Shown piece by piece: positions 1 to 8,115 of a DNA stretch of 64,000 nucleotides. The notes beneath the pieces were generated by a model. The model made no database searches. It had not been told where the DNA came from and saw only the letters and a program-made list of their open reading frames with translations. Position 1 is the stretch's first letter. The number at the start of each line of letters is the position of its first letter. The position numbers were made by a program, and so were the translations under genes. The stretch comes from Periweissella ghanensis. GTDB taxonomy: Bacteria > Bacillota > Bacilli > Lactobacillales > Lactobacillaceae. The stretch is taken from NCBI RefSeq assembly GCF_918814755.1, contig NZ_CAKKNT010000002.1, positions 62,001-126,000 on the forward strand, written 5' to 3'.

Positions 1-639
1 GGAATGGGCCACTCAAATGCCCCGTTAGCATTTGCTAGTAGTGATGCGATTTTAGCTGCCTTAATCACCTTTGCCACTACCATTATTACCGAACCATTTC
101 TCGTTGCTGGGGAATCATTTGGCGGCTATTTAGCGCTTGGTTTGGCTGCTAAGTTACCAACTAAAGTCATCAAAGCTTTACTAATTTGTCCAATGGTTGA
201 ACCTGATCACGATACCCGCGATGTCCCAACTGCATTAACCTACCAAGAAGTTGATGAACCATTTATGGCGACCATTGATCCAGAAGTGCGCGAAACCTTT
301 TTGAGTTTTATTACTGTAGCTAATGAAAATACTTTTAACCGCTTTGAAAATGAAATCATGGTTGGTTTACGCCAAGGTAATCGTGCTTTCTTAGATCAAC
401 TTGCTACGGCATATGCCTATTCATTCGATCTATTTACAACATTAACGACTAATTCCGTTCATCCAGATATTTTATTTTTACTCGGCCGCCAAGATCAAGT
501 CGTGGGCTACAAAGATGCGTATCGCTTAAGTCATTTGGTACCCCGGGTGTCATATTTTATTTTTGATAAAGCCAGTCATAGCTTACAAATTGAACAGCCA
601 ACATTATTTAATAGTGTCGTTACTGGTTGGTTAGCTTAA
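1..639 (+). CDS. Alpha/beta hydrolase, 3' part of gene
   Basis: The reading frame is open to the left edge, so this is the C-terminal ~212 residues of a longer protein. The first residues (GMGHS) look like the loop that follows the second strand in alpha/beta hydrolases, so only the extreme N-terminus is missing. The nucleophile elbow GESFGG, an acid in GRQDQVVGY and the histidine in ASHSLQIEQ form the expected Ser-Asp-His triad. No signal peptide or membrane segment is visible in this part. The substrate cannot be told from sequence. The next gene is convergent, and a repeat element with a terminator-like tip separates them. Confidence 0.8.
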   Translation, partial: GMGHSNAPLAFASSDAILAALITFATTIITEPFLVAGESFGGYLALGLAAKLPTKVIKALLICPMVEPDHDTRDVPTALTYQEVDEPFMATIDPEVRETFLSFITVANENTFNRFENEIMVGLRQGNRAFLDQLATAYAYSFDLFTTLTTNSVHPDILFLLGRQDQVVGYKDAYRLSHLVPRVSYFIFDKASHSLQIEQPTLFNSVVTGWLA

Positions 640-649
640 CAAAAAACGG

Positions 650-806
650 GAGTGTGACATAACTCTTTTCTGGTGGTAATTTGCTGCCAAAACGCGCTCC
701 AGAAGTCCGATATATTCGAAATATACACAAAAAAGCCAAGAAAAATGAATTTTCTCGGCTTTTTTGCTAGTATTTCTCGATATCGCCCGACTTCTGTCAC
801 AGCTCC
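650..806 (-). repeat. Hairpin element, copy A
   Basis: Core at 686-806 read on the minus strand: it starts GGAGCTGTGACA (806-795) and ends GGAGCGCGTTTTGGC (700-686). Between them, arms carrying GAAGTC, GATAT and GAAATAC pair with each other. The tip (about 729-765) is AAAAAAGCC...GGCTTTTTT, a bidirectional terminator-like hairpin. An extension to 650 ends in TGTCACACTCCC, giving outer inverted ends of about 12 bp. It lies between two convergent genes. Copy B at 13.4 kb shares both arms and the extension. Confidence 0.8.
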
Positions 807-849
807 TTTTTATTTATGATTATTTCTTAATGTAATGGAGAACATATCC

Positions 850-1287
850 TTAATCATTAAGTTCATTACCAAATCCATCAAGGTGCCACTTTGAACCACG
901 ATTTGAAATTAAAATTAAAATTCCTTCGATAAAGACCCAAATATCAACAATAACAATAATCAAGTAACCAATAATGAAAATTGCTGTCAGCCAACCAAAA
1001 ATTGTTAAAATAAGTTGGGTAAGTCCACGTGCGGTCTTACCTAAATAAAAATTGTGAATTCCTAAACTGCCTAAGAAAATACCTAATAAACCCGCCACGA
1101 TTTTTGACTTATTACTCCGTACCCCAGTTGGATTTGAGTTTGCGGTTACATCTTGAACATAATTGTTTAAAACATTATTATCTGATTGTTTTAGCAATTC
1201 CGCTTTTTTAACATCAAACTCTTCTTGCGTTAGTACACCACTATCTAACAAATCTTTATATTTTTTTAAATCATCTACAACGGCCAT
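850..1287 (-). CDS. TM2-domain membrane protein with N-terminal SHOCT motif
   Basis: A 145-residue protein. Residues ~5-35 (LKKYKDLLDSGVLTQEEF and following) resemble the SHOCT short helical motif. Residues ~60-135 form a TM2 domain: a KSKIVAGLLGIFLGSLGIH segment with the typical GxxGxHxFYLG turn, a second hydrophobic helix, and a third hydrophobic stretch before the C-terminus. The ATG at 1287 is preferred over the adjacent TTG at 1290 because AGAGGA is then six bases upstream. TM2 proteins are integral membrane proteins of poorly defined role, so no function is assigned. The family call is from recognisable motifs only. Confidence 0.82.
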   Translation of the reverse strand: MAVVDDLKKYKDLLDSGVLTQEEFDVKKAELLKQSDNNVLNNYVQDVTANSNPTGVRSNKSKIVAGLLGIFLGSLGIHNFYLGKTARGLTQLILTIFGWLTAIFIIGYLIIVIVDIWVFIEGILILISNRGSKWHLDGFGNELND

Positions 1288-1344
1288 CAATAATCCTCTT
1301 TTCTATATTAAAAGTTATTCTATCATTAATTTTATTATATAGCA

Positions 1345-1387
1345 AAAAACGCCTTGAGCATATTTAACTCTCAAGGCGTTCTTTTTT
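1345..1387. terminator. Bidirectional terminator downstream of rlmH
   Basis: An 11-bp stem AACGCCTTGAG/CTCAAGGCGTT is flanked by A- and T-rich tracts on both sides. It ends just before the rlmH stop on the minus strand and separates rlmH from the TM2 gene, which lies downstream in the same direction. Confidence 0.85.
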
Positions 1388-1393
1388 CATCTT

Positions 1394-1873
1394 TTACTTG
1401 TGGTACGGGCTACCAGCATTAATCATATATGCTCGGTAAACTTGTTCCGTCAATACTAAGCGCATTAATTGGTGCGGTAACGTAAAGCGACCAAAACTAA
1501 TTTGCGTGTTAGCGCGTTTTAAGACCTCATCTGATAAACCCAGTGATCCCCCGATGACAAAGGTAATATCAGAATTACCATAGGTTGCAAGTTTGTCAAT
1601 TTCCGCCGCGAGTTCTTCACTTGAACGTTCCTTACCTAAAATTGCTAGCGCAAATACATATTCGCGATCTTTAATTTTATCAAGAATCCGTTCTCCTTCA
1701 CGTTCTTTAACCTGCAGCATCTCAGCTTCAGATAATTGTTCCGGGGCTTTTTCATCGGGAACTTCCACGACTTCGAACTTTGCAAATTTACTTAAACGCT
1801 TGGCATATTCTTCAATCCCTTGCTTTAAATACTTTTCCTTCAAACGACCAACACCAATAATTTTAATATTCAT
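1394..1873 (-). CDS. rlmH: 23S rRNA pseudouridine-1915 N3-methyltransferase RlmH
   Basis: A 159-residue SPOUT-class methyltransferase, the normal length for RlmH. It methylates pseudouridine 1915 in helix 69 of 23S rRNA on assembled ribosomes, using S-adenosylmethionine. The knot region is clear: the glycine-rich loop [14 protein letters not shown] and the C-terminal [17 protein letters not shown] and SPYHK tail that binds cofactor and rRNA. GGAGG lies six bases before the ATG. A gene-free DnaA-box region follows upstream, so the promoter must lie there. The call is secure. Confidence 0.96.
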   Translation of the reverse strand: MNIKIIGVGRLKEKYLKQGIEEYAKRLSKFAKFEVVEVPDEKAPEQLSEAEMLQVKEREGERILDKIKDREYVFALAILGKERSSEELAAEIDKLATYGNSDITFVIGGSLGLSDEVLKRANTQISFGRFTLPHQLMRLVLTEQVYRAYMINAGSPYHK

Positions 1874-1906
1874 TTTATGCCTCCATGCATTTCATTTTTC
1901 CATTTT

Positions 1907-2489
1907 TTATCCACACGAACACGCAACTTATCAACATGGGGATAAAGCCTATTCCTATCAACATTCTAATACGAACACCAAAATTTTATCCACAGATTTG
2001 CAAAGTTATCCACAGATTTAAACGACGCTAAAAATGCCTTTTTAATGGGGTTTTTATTTGGCATAACAAGCAAAACACATTTTTTCCCCAAAGTTACGAA
2101 ACTTTATCCACATTTACCTGATATTTACAGAGCTTTACGCGTTCGTCTTTTTAGCGCCCAGCCCGCAATTTATTTTTTAATTCGGTTTTAACGTTAAAAT
2201 AAGCTAAAATCACCTTTTATTAAATAAAAAGTTCGTATTTAACTTAATTTATTTAGCCAAATAGCGATTGCCGTTCCGATTTATTAAGTAACTATCATCT
2301 TTTTTATACACACGATTCTCGAACAAATATTTACAAACCAAAATTGACTATGATTCAAGTTATTGCATATGCCAATTAATTTTTTTATGGTTATCCACAC
2401 CAGAGTTAAACACCGAATTTCCCCATGCTAGCAAGGCTTCTGTGCATTTATCAATTAGTTGTTCACAAGTTATCCACAGGTGTGGATAA
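1907..2489. promoter_or_regulatory. DnaA-box cluster between rlmH and dnaB
   Basis: The 780-bp gap between rlmH and dnaB holds seven exact TTATCCACA boxes: 1907-1915, 1986-1994, 2006-2014, 2104-2112, 2391-2399, 2470-2478, and 2481-2489 on the minus strand. There is also a one-mismatch box, TTATCAACA, at 1928-1936, and a weaker CTATCAACA at 1955-1963. The last two exact boxes form a near-touching inverted pair. The rest of the gap is AT-rich with no convincing reading frame. This may be a DnaA titration or control site, or part of the origin; it is about 27 kb from dnaA. Confidence 0.85.
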
Positions 2490-2615
2490 ACTAATCCGCT
2501 TACATGAACTTTATTTACATATTTTGCACGTTTGTGTATTATTCGTTTTTTAATTTTACACCAAATTCTAATGTCTAAACTACTACTTATCTGACTATTA
2601 TTTATAATTTAAAAC

Positions 2616-2648
2616 GTAAAAAATCGACTCCGAAGAATCGATTTTATG
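2616..2648 (-). terminator. Terminator of dnaB
   Basis: On the minus strand AAAATCGA and TCGATTTT pair around a short loop, followed by a run of T, directly after the dnaB stop. Confidence 0.75.
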
Positions 2649-2653
2649 TAAGT

Positions 2654-4057
2654 TTACCGATACTGATTTTCATCAACATAGCTCAGTGAACTAAACTTAT
2701 TATAGGACTTGATAAATAATAATTTTGCCGTTCCTCGCGCACCAGAACGGTTTTTTTCGATAATAACTTCAACCGGACCAGCATCATTTTCACCTTCATC
2801 ACGTGGATCAATTGGTGAATCATCATCGTCATTACTACCTTCTCGATCGTAATAATCATCCCGATATAGAAAGGCCACGATATCCGCATCTTGTTCAATT
2901 GATCCAGATTCACGAATATCTGATAACATTGGCCGTTTGTCTTGCCGCTGTTCAACGCCCCGTGAAAGTTGTGATAGAGCAATTACTGGCGCATCCAATT
3001 CTTTGGCTAATTTTTTTAATGACCGTGAAATGTCAGAAACTTCTTGTTGCCGGTTTTCGTGATTATTTGATTCAATCAATTGCAAGTAATCAATAATCAC
3101 TAAGCCAACTTTACCTTGTTCCTTTTCAAGTCGTCGTAACTTAGCCCGAATTTCGGAAATTTTAATCCCTGGAGTGTCATCAATAAAGAGCTTCGTGCGT
3201 GATAAACTTTCCATCGCCATCATCAAGCTTTGCCATTCTTGTTTATCCATATTACCCGTCCGCATATGGTTGGAATTAACACTGCCCTCAGCGGCTAATA
3301 ACCGTTGCACCAGCCCATTGGCACTCATTTCAAGTTCAAACATCGCGACAACTTCATCACTGTGGACGGCCACGTGTTGGGCAATATTGAGCACAAAGGC
3401 GGTTTTCCCGACGGCTGGCCGGGCCGCGATGATGATTAATTCACCACCGTGAAAACCGGTTGTCAATGCATCTAATTCGTGGAATCCAGATGATAAACCG
3501 GTTACAATATCTTGATTTTGTGAATTGCGTTCAATTTCTTGCAAGGCATCATTTAAAACATCTTGAATATTCAAGAAATCGGCATTCACTTGATTTTCGG
3601 CAACTGCTTCTAAGCGTGCTTCTAAGTTTGCTAATAAATCTTCAGACGCTTCTTCTTCTGAGAACGCTTTGGCAATCCCGTCCGTCATAATATTAATCGC
3701 TCGTCGTAACGCCGCTTTTTCTTTTACAATTTGCGCGTAATAACTAATATTCGCCGCTGTTGGTACTGCCCCGGCTAATTCAGCTAAATAGGCGACCCCA
3801 CCAACGTTTTCTAAAGTTCCTTCACTATTGAGCTTATTTTGTAGCGTAATGATATCGATCGGCAAATCAGCCTCATCGAGTTCCTTCATTGCTTTATAAA
3901 TAAGTGTGTGTGCTTGGCGATAAAAATCTTGCGGCGTCAAATATTGATCCGCTTCCGCTAAAGCATCTTTTTGGGTAGCGTTTAGAAAAATCGCCCCTAA
4001 AACCGACTGTTCGGCCTCAACGCTTTGTGGTGGCATTCGCATTTCATCGTTATTCAT
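2654..4057 (-). CDS. dnaB: Replicative DNA helicase (DnaB family)
   Basis: A 467-residue hexameric helicase that unwinds DNA ahead of the fork; the orthologue is called dnaC in Bacillus. The N-terminal domain starts PPQSVEAEQSVLGA, the RecA-like domain has Walker A ARPAVGKTAFVLNIA and Walker B LVIIDYLQLI, and the C-terminal part has ALSQLSRGVEQR and SDIRESGSIEQDAD. No intein is present. GAAAAGGAGAGGGTAGC precedes the ATG. It follows rplI in the common Firmicutes order gdpP-rplI-dnaB, but a strong terminator lies between rplI and this gene, so dnaB probably has its own promoter. Confidence 0.96.
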   Translation of the reverse strand: MNNDEMRMPPQSVEAEQSVLGAIFLNATQKDALAEADQYLTPQDFYRQAHTLIYKAMKELDEADLPIDIITLQNKLNSEGTLENVGGVAYLAELAGAVPTAANISYYAQIVKEKAALRRAINIMTDGIAKAFSEEEASEDLLANLEARLEAVAENQVNADFLNIQDVLNDALQEIERNSQNQDIVTGLSSGFHELDALTTGFHGGELIIIAARPAVGKTAFVLNIAQHVAVHSDEVVAMFELEMSANGLVQRLLAAEGSVNSNHMRTGNMDKQEWQSLMMAMESLSRTKLFIDDTPGIKISEIRAKLRRLEKEQGKVGLVIIDYLQLIESNNHENRQQEVSDISRSLKKLAKELDAPVIALSQLSRGVEQRQDKRPMLSDIRESGSIEQDADIVAFLYRDDYYDREGSNDDDDSPIDPRDEGENDAGPVEVIIEKNRSGARGTAKLLFIKSYNKFSSLSYVDENQYR

Positions 4058-4110
4058 GCTACCCTCTCCTTTTCAAATAAGTCCAATCTATTATATAACT
4101 ATATCACCAA

Positions 4111-4154
4111 AAAAAGAACATTACTGTCTAACCAAAGACAGCAATGTTCTTTTA
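4111..4154. terminator. Terminator between rplI and dnaB
   Basis: The stem AAAGAACATTACTGTCT/AGACAGCAATGTTCTTT is almost perfect, with A and T tracts on the two sides. It lies just past the rplI stop on the minus strand. Confidence 0.9.
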
Positions 4155-4162
4155 GTAAAAAA

Positions 4163-4609
4163 TTATTCAACCACGTGAACACGCACATTGGCATCCACTT
4201 CATGGTGTAACTTCAATGATACATTTGTGTAGCCCATTGAACGAATTGGTTGCTTCATATCAAGCTTACGTTTGTCGATTTTAAGACCAAATTGTTGTTG
4301 CATCGCTTCAACAACTTGTTTTGATGATACGGCCCCAAACAAGCGGCCATCAGCCCCAGCTTTAGCATGAATTTCGACTACGGTTTTGTCATCTTCAAGC
4401 TTTGTCTTTAAATTTTTAGCTGCTTCCAACTCTTCGGCTGCTTCCCGATCTTGGGCTTTCTTTTGACCTTTAACGGCACTCATAGCTGAATTGTTCGCCA
4501 CGGCAGCTTTCTTACCTTTAATCAAGAAGTTTGCAAATCCATCTGGAATTTCCTTAACTTCACCCTTTTTCCCACGACCTTTAACGTCTTCTAAAAAAAT
4601 AACTTTCAT
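4163..4609 (-). CDS. rplI: 50S ribosomal protein L9
   Basis: A 148-residue protein of the usual L9 length, binding 23S rRNA domain V. The N-terminal signature [20 protein letters not shown] and [12 protein letters not shown] is clear. It is followed by a charged connecting helix ([20 protein letters not shown]) and the C-terminal domain with the family-typical [19 protein letters not shown]. It begins 15 bases after the gdpP stop, so it is co-transcribed with gdpP. A terminator follows it. Confidence 0.97.
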   Translation of the reverse strand: MKVIFLEDVKGRGKKGEVKEIPDGFANFLIKGKKAAVANNSAMSAVKGQKKAQDREAAEELEAAKNLKTKLEDDKTVVEIHAKAGADGRLFGAVSSKQVVEAMQQQFGLKIDKRKLDMKQPIRSMGYTNVSLKLHHEVDANVRVHVVE

Positions 4610-4624
4610 CTTTCTTTACCCCTT

Positions 4625-6622
4625 TTAACTTTCTTGTGCTGCTAATAATTCTAACAACTGCACACCGACTTGCCCAACCGTGCTATCAGCAACTTGGGTC
4701 GCCGCATTTGATAGGTGACCACCGCCACCCATTTGTTCCATAATCATTTGGACACTAATTTGGCCCGTTGAGCGTGCCGATACGCCGACTTTACCATCAT
4801 TGCGCAGTGTGATGACATATGATTGCTCAATGCCTAAGACTTGCAATAATGAATCCGCAGCTTGGGCAGCGACAACATTATCGTAAACCACATCATTTTC
4901 ACCCATCGCAATGGCGGCATTACCAACGATTTTAACCGATTCAATTAAATGATTGCGTGCCATGTAGCTATCAACATTTTCTTTCATAAATTGTTGAATT
5001 AAGCCCGCATCGGCCCCGGCTGAACGTAAGTAACTCGCCGCATCAAACGTCCGTGTCCCAGCCCGTAACGTGAATGATTTAGTATCAATTTGAATCCCAG
5101 CCAAAAGTGCAGTCGCTTCAATCCGGTTAATCGGATCTTGTTCATGGTCTTGATATTCAAATAATTCCGTAATCAATTCCGCTGTTGATGACGCATATGG
5201 TTCAATGTAAACTAACAACGGATTAGCTGGAAATTCCTCACTACGTCGGTGGTGGTCAATAATTACCACGCGCGACTGGAGTTTGTTATACAACTGTGGT
5301 TCCATTGAAATTGATGGCTTGGAGTGATCAACCATAATTAATAAACTATCATCGGTAGAATTAATCAAGGCATCTTCATACGTCACAAAAGCATTTTTCT
5401 CAACTTCAACCTTGTTAACTTCGGCTAATAACATTTGAATATCACTGTGAACATTCTTACTATCAACCACAATTGATGCTGGTTTATCGTTCATTTGGGC
5501 AATCCGTCGTAAGCCAAGGGCGGAACCAATTGCGTCCATATCAGGGTTATTATGCCCCATAATATAGATATGATCAGCTTGACTAATTAAGTCCGTCAAC
5601 GCTTGTGAAATCATCCGGGCCCGCACGCGTGTCCGCTTTTCCATTGGATTGGTTTTACCACCATAGAAACGGGCTTCTTCATCAGTTGCTTTAACCACTA
5701 CTTGGTCACCACCCCGGCCCAATGCCAAATCAAGATTGGCTTGCGCTTGTTGGGCCAACTTAGTTAAATCTTTTTCTGCGTATGCAAAACCCATACTCAA
5801 GGTCACTGGTAAATTTTGCTTAGAAGTTGTTTCGCGAACCGTATCTAAAATTGAAAATTTATCATTTTCTGCACTTAATAAGCTCGCGGCATGCCCCAAA
5901 ACAAAGAAGTGGGTCGTGTTTAATCGGCGCATATACATGCCGTGATGTTCCGTCCATTGGGTTAATTCGCGGGTCACATATGATCGCAAGGCGGAAGCTT
6001 CGGAATCATTTAAGCGTTCAGAAATTTCTTCATAGTTATCAAGTGAAACCATCCCAAAAACGAGTTGTTCATCTAAATAGCGTTGCTCAATATCCGTATA
6101 ATCGGTAATATCCATTAAATAGATAACCCGTAAATTTGCTTGAATCGATACCGAAAAACTGCGATCCTTCCAAAAAATTTTGGTGGGTCCATTTTCTTCA
6201 GCATGCCCAACTAGTAATTCAGTTAATTCTGGACTAGCATCTTCAAGTTTCGTGCCAATAACACTTTCTTCACCAAAGTATTGTTGCAAATATGGATTAA
6301 TCCAACTAATTTCATGTTTAGCATTAAACAGTAAAATCCCTAATGGCATCGCAATTAAGGCTTCTTGTTCACCTCGTTCAATTCGAAACGACAAATCAGA
6401 AATATATTGGGTCGAGTCCGCTCCAATTCGTTTTAAAATCTCAATTACATAAATTAAGCCCCCAATCTCCAAAAAGAAGAAAATAAAACCAAATATTATA
6501 TTTGCCCAAAATGCAGCGACCAAGCCAATGATCGCCAAACCTGAGACAATTGTGAAGAGGATTCGAATTCGTCCATTTTGTAGAAACTCTGGTAATTTAT
6601 TTACATTAAAGAATCGGTTCAC
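4625..6622 (-). CDS. gdpP: Cyclic-di-AMP phosphodiesterase GdpP
   Basis: A 665-residue membrane protein that hydrolyses cyclic-di-AMP and so influences turgor, potassium transport and wall stress. Two N-terminal membrane helices (residues ~18-65) are followed by a PAS region (GILLFNAKHEISWINPYL), a degenerate GGDEF region, and DHH-DHHA1 catalytic domains. The metal-site motifs are present: MGHNNPDMDAIGSAL, IMVDHSKPS and VVIIDHHRRSEEF, with DHHA1 GGGGHLSNAAT near the end. The start is GTG with GAGG nine bases upstream; the nearby ATG is out of frame and closes after seven codons. Usual family length. Confidence 0.95.
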   Translation of the reverse strand: MNRFFNVNKLPEFLQNGRIRILFTIVSGLAIIGLVAAFWANIIFGFIFFFLEIGGLIYVIEILKRIGADSTQYISDLSFRIERGEQEALIAMPLGILLFNAKHEISWINPYLQQYFGEESVIGTKLEDASPELTELLVGHAEENGPTKIFWKDRSFSVSIQANLRVIYLMDITDYTDIEQRYLDEQLVFGMVSLDNYEEISERLNDSEASALRSYVTRELTQWTEHHGMYMRRLNTTHFFVLGHAASLLSAENDKFSILDTVRETTSKQNLPVTLSMGFAYAEKDLTKLAQQAQANLDLALGRGGDQVVVKATDEEARFYGGKTNPMEKRTRVRARMISQALTDLISQADHIYIMGHNNPDMDAIGSALGLRRIAQMNDKPASIVVDSKNVHSDIQMLLAEVNKVEVEKNAFVTYEDALINSTDDSLLIMVDHSKPSISMEPQLYNKLQSRVVIIDHHRRSEEFPANPLLVYIEPYASSTAELITELFEYQDHEQDPINRIEATALLAGIQIDTKSFTLRAGTRTFDAASYLRSAGADAGLIQQFMKENVDSYMARNHLIESVKIVGNAAIAMGENDVVYDNVVAAQAADSLLQVLGIEQSYVITLRNDGKVGVSARSTGQISVQMIMEQMGGGGHLSNAATQVADSTVGQVGVQLLELLAAQES

Positions 6623-6717
6623 GATTCATTACCTCGTAATCTTAATTTGATAACGTTCATTTTACCATATTTTTAACATTTCCGCTCAATAGCACTAACA
6701 TTCGTCCTTACAGACAC

Positions 6718-6754
6718 AAAAAAACGCGCTCGCACGAATGCGGGCACGTTTTTA
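6718..6754. terminator. Terminator downstream of rpsR
   Basis: AAAAACG-GC-CGCA / TGCG-GC-CGTTTTT stem with one mismatch and T-rich ends, between the rpsR stop and gdpP on the minus strand. Confidence 0.82.
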
Positions 6755-6772
6755 ATAAAGACGTAATTGATA

Positions 6773-7012
6773 TTAGTCTTCGGCAACGAATGGAAGTAAG
6801 CCCATGATACGAGCGCGCTTAATAGCGGTTGTAAGCTTACGTTGGTTCTTTGCTGAAGTACCAGTAACACGACGTGGCAAGATCTTACCTCGTTCTGAGA
6901 TAAAACGTTCCAACAATTCAGTGTCCTTGTAATCAACGTATTCAATGTGGTTTGCGGCGATGAAGTCTACCTTACGGCGACGACGGTTACCGCCACGACG
7001 TTGTTGAGCCAT
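6773..7012 (-). CDS. rpsR: 30S ribosomal protein S18
   Basis: A 79-residue protein with a basic N-terminus ([12 protein letters not shown]) and the S18 core: [40 protein letters not shown] and ARIMGLLPF. It binds with S6 on the 30S platform. AGGAGG lies eight bases before the ATG. It is the last gene of the rpsF-ssb-rpsR operon and is closed by a terminator. Confidence 0.97.
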   Translation of the reverse strand: MAQQRRGGNRRRRKVDFIAANHIEYVDYKDTELLERFISERGKILPRRVTGTSAKNQRKLTTAIKRARIMGLLPFVAED

Positions 7013-7032
7013 GACTGAGTTCCTCCTGTTTT

Positions 7033-7563
7033 TTAGAATGGTAAATCATCATCTGAGATATCAATATCATTACCATTTGAAGCAAATGGGTCATTCATTG
7101 ATGGTTGCTTTGGTTGGCTGTTGCCAGCAAAGCTGTTCCCGTAAGGGTTCTCATTTGATGAAGCTGAATTTGGAGCACTATTAAAGTTATTGCCACCAAA
7201 GTTATTATTGTTGCTACTACTTGCGGCATGACGTTCTGAATCAGAACGTGATTCCAACAATGAGAAGTTATCAACAACGACTTCGGTAACATAAACACGG
7301 GTACCTTGTTGATTTTCGTAATTGCGTGTTTGCAAACGACCTTCAATACCAATCAATGAACCCTTGTGGGTAAAGTTGGCAAGATTTTCAGCTGATTTCC
7401 GCCAAATCACGGCGTTAATAAAATCTGCTTCCCGTTCACCTTGTTGATTGGTAAATTGGCGATTAACTGCAATGGTAAATGAACCAACAGCTGCACCACC
7501 TTGGGTGTAACGAAGTTCAACATCACGGGTTAAACGACCAACTAAGACAACTCGATTAATCAT
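7033..7563 (-). CDS. ssb: Single-stranded DNA-binding protein
   Basis: A 176-residue SSB. The N-terminal OB fold ([19 protein letters not shown] through VVDNFSLLE, ~1-110) binds single-stranded DNA as a tetramer. It is followed by an Asn/Ser/Gly-rich linker and the acidic tip DISDDDLPF, which recruits repair and replication partners. A frame-matched ATG 21 bases upstream (7584) overlaps the ribosome site AAAGGAG, so the ATG at 7563, which begins the conserved [11 protein letters not shown], is taken as the start. It sits between rpsF and rpsR in the standard operon. Confidence 0.96.
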   Translation of the reverse strand: MINRVVLVGRLTRDVELRYTQGGAAVGSFTIAVNRQFTNQQGEREADFINAVIWRKSAENLANFTHKGSLIGIEGRLQTRNYENQQGTRVYVTEVVVDNFSLLESRSDSERHAASSSNNNNFGGNNFNSAPNSASSNENPYGNSFAGNSQPKQPSMNDPFASNGNDIDISDDDLPF

Positions 7564-7624
7564 AACGAATAATGCTCCTTTCATGCTTGCAAATTAATGC
7601 AATGATAGTTAACGCTAATGAAAA

Positions 7625-7912
7625 TTAAGCTTCACGCTTAACGATCATGTGACGTAAGATGTCTTGGCTGATCTTAGCAAGACGGTCAAATTCGTTGATA
7701 GCCGCGTCATCGTTAGCATCGAAGTTCACAATGTGGTAAGTTCCTTCACGGAAACGTGAGATTTCGTATGCAAAACGACGAGTTGACCAGTCCTTTGAAT
7801 CAGCAATAGCTGCACCGTTGTCTGTCAAGATCTTGTCAAAGCGTTCTACCAAAGCAGTTTTTGCTTCACTATCCAAGTCAGGACGAATGATGTAAGTTAA
7901 TTCGTAAGTCAT
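7625..7912 (-). CDS. rpsF: 30S ribosomal protein S6
   Basis: A 95-residue protein of normal S6 length, with [39 protein letters not shown] and the C-terminal [12 protein letters not shown]. It pairs with S18 on the 30S platform. AAGGAGG lies upstream of the ATG. First gene of the rpsF-ssb-rpsR operon. Its leader contains a 20-bp perfect palindrome. Confidence 0.97.
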   Translation of the reverse strand: MTYELTYIIRPDLDSEAKTALVERFDKILTDNGAAIADSKDWSTRRFAYEISRFREGTYHIVNFDANDDAAINEFDRLAKISQDILRHMIVKREA

Positions 7913-7941
7913 TTGAACTGTTCTCCTCCTTATGGTCTATG

Positions 7942-7961
7942 ACTACTCTTTAAAGAGTAGT
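7942..7961. promoter_or_regulatory. Perfect 20-bp palindrome in the rpsF leader
   Basis: ACTACTCTTTAAAGAGTAGT lies 30 bases upstream of the rpsF start. As RNA it would form a hairpin just before the ribosome site. In many bacteria S6:S18 represses its own operon through a leader RNA carrying a CCG-containing bulge; I do not see that bulge clearly, so autoregulation is only a possibility. Confidence 0.4.
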
Positions 7962-8115
7962 AAGGAAAGTGCCTTTTATTTATGCACTAACAATTTAGTA
8001 TGATAGCACTTTTTACTAAATCATACAACCTAAAAGATTTTTTTATTTCAAATGCTTACGATCGACAATAAGATACGGTTTAAAAAATTTTTGGTGCTTA
8101 TTTTATTAAAAATTT

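Noticed and set aside
6673-6945. A leftward protein gene overlapping rpsR
   Set aside because: It lies in another frame of rpsR, crosses the terminator and has no ribosome site.
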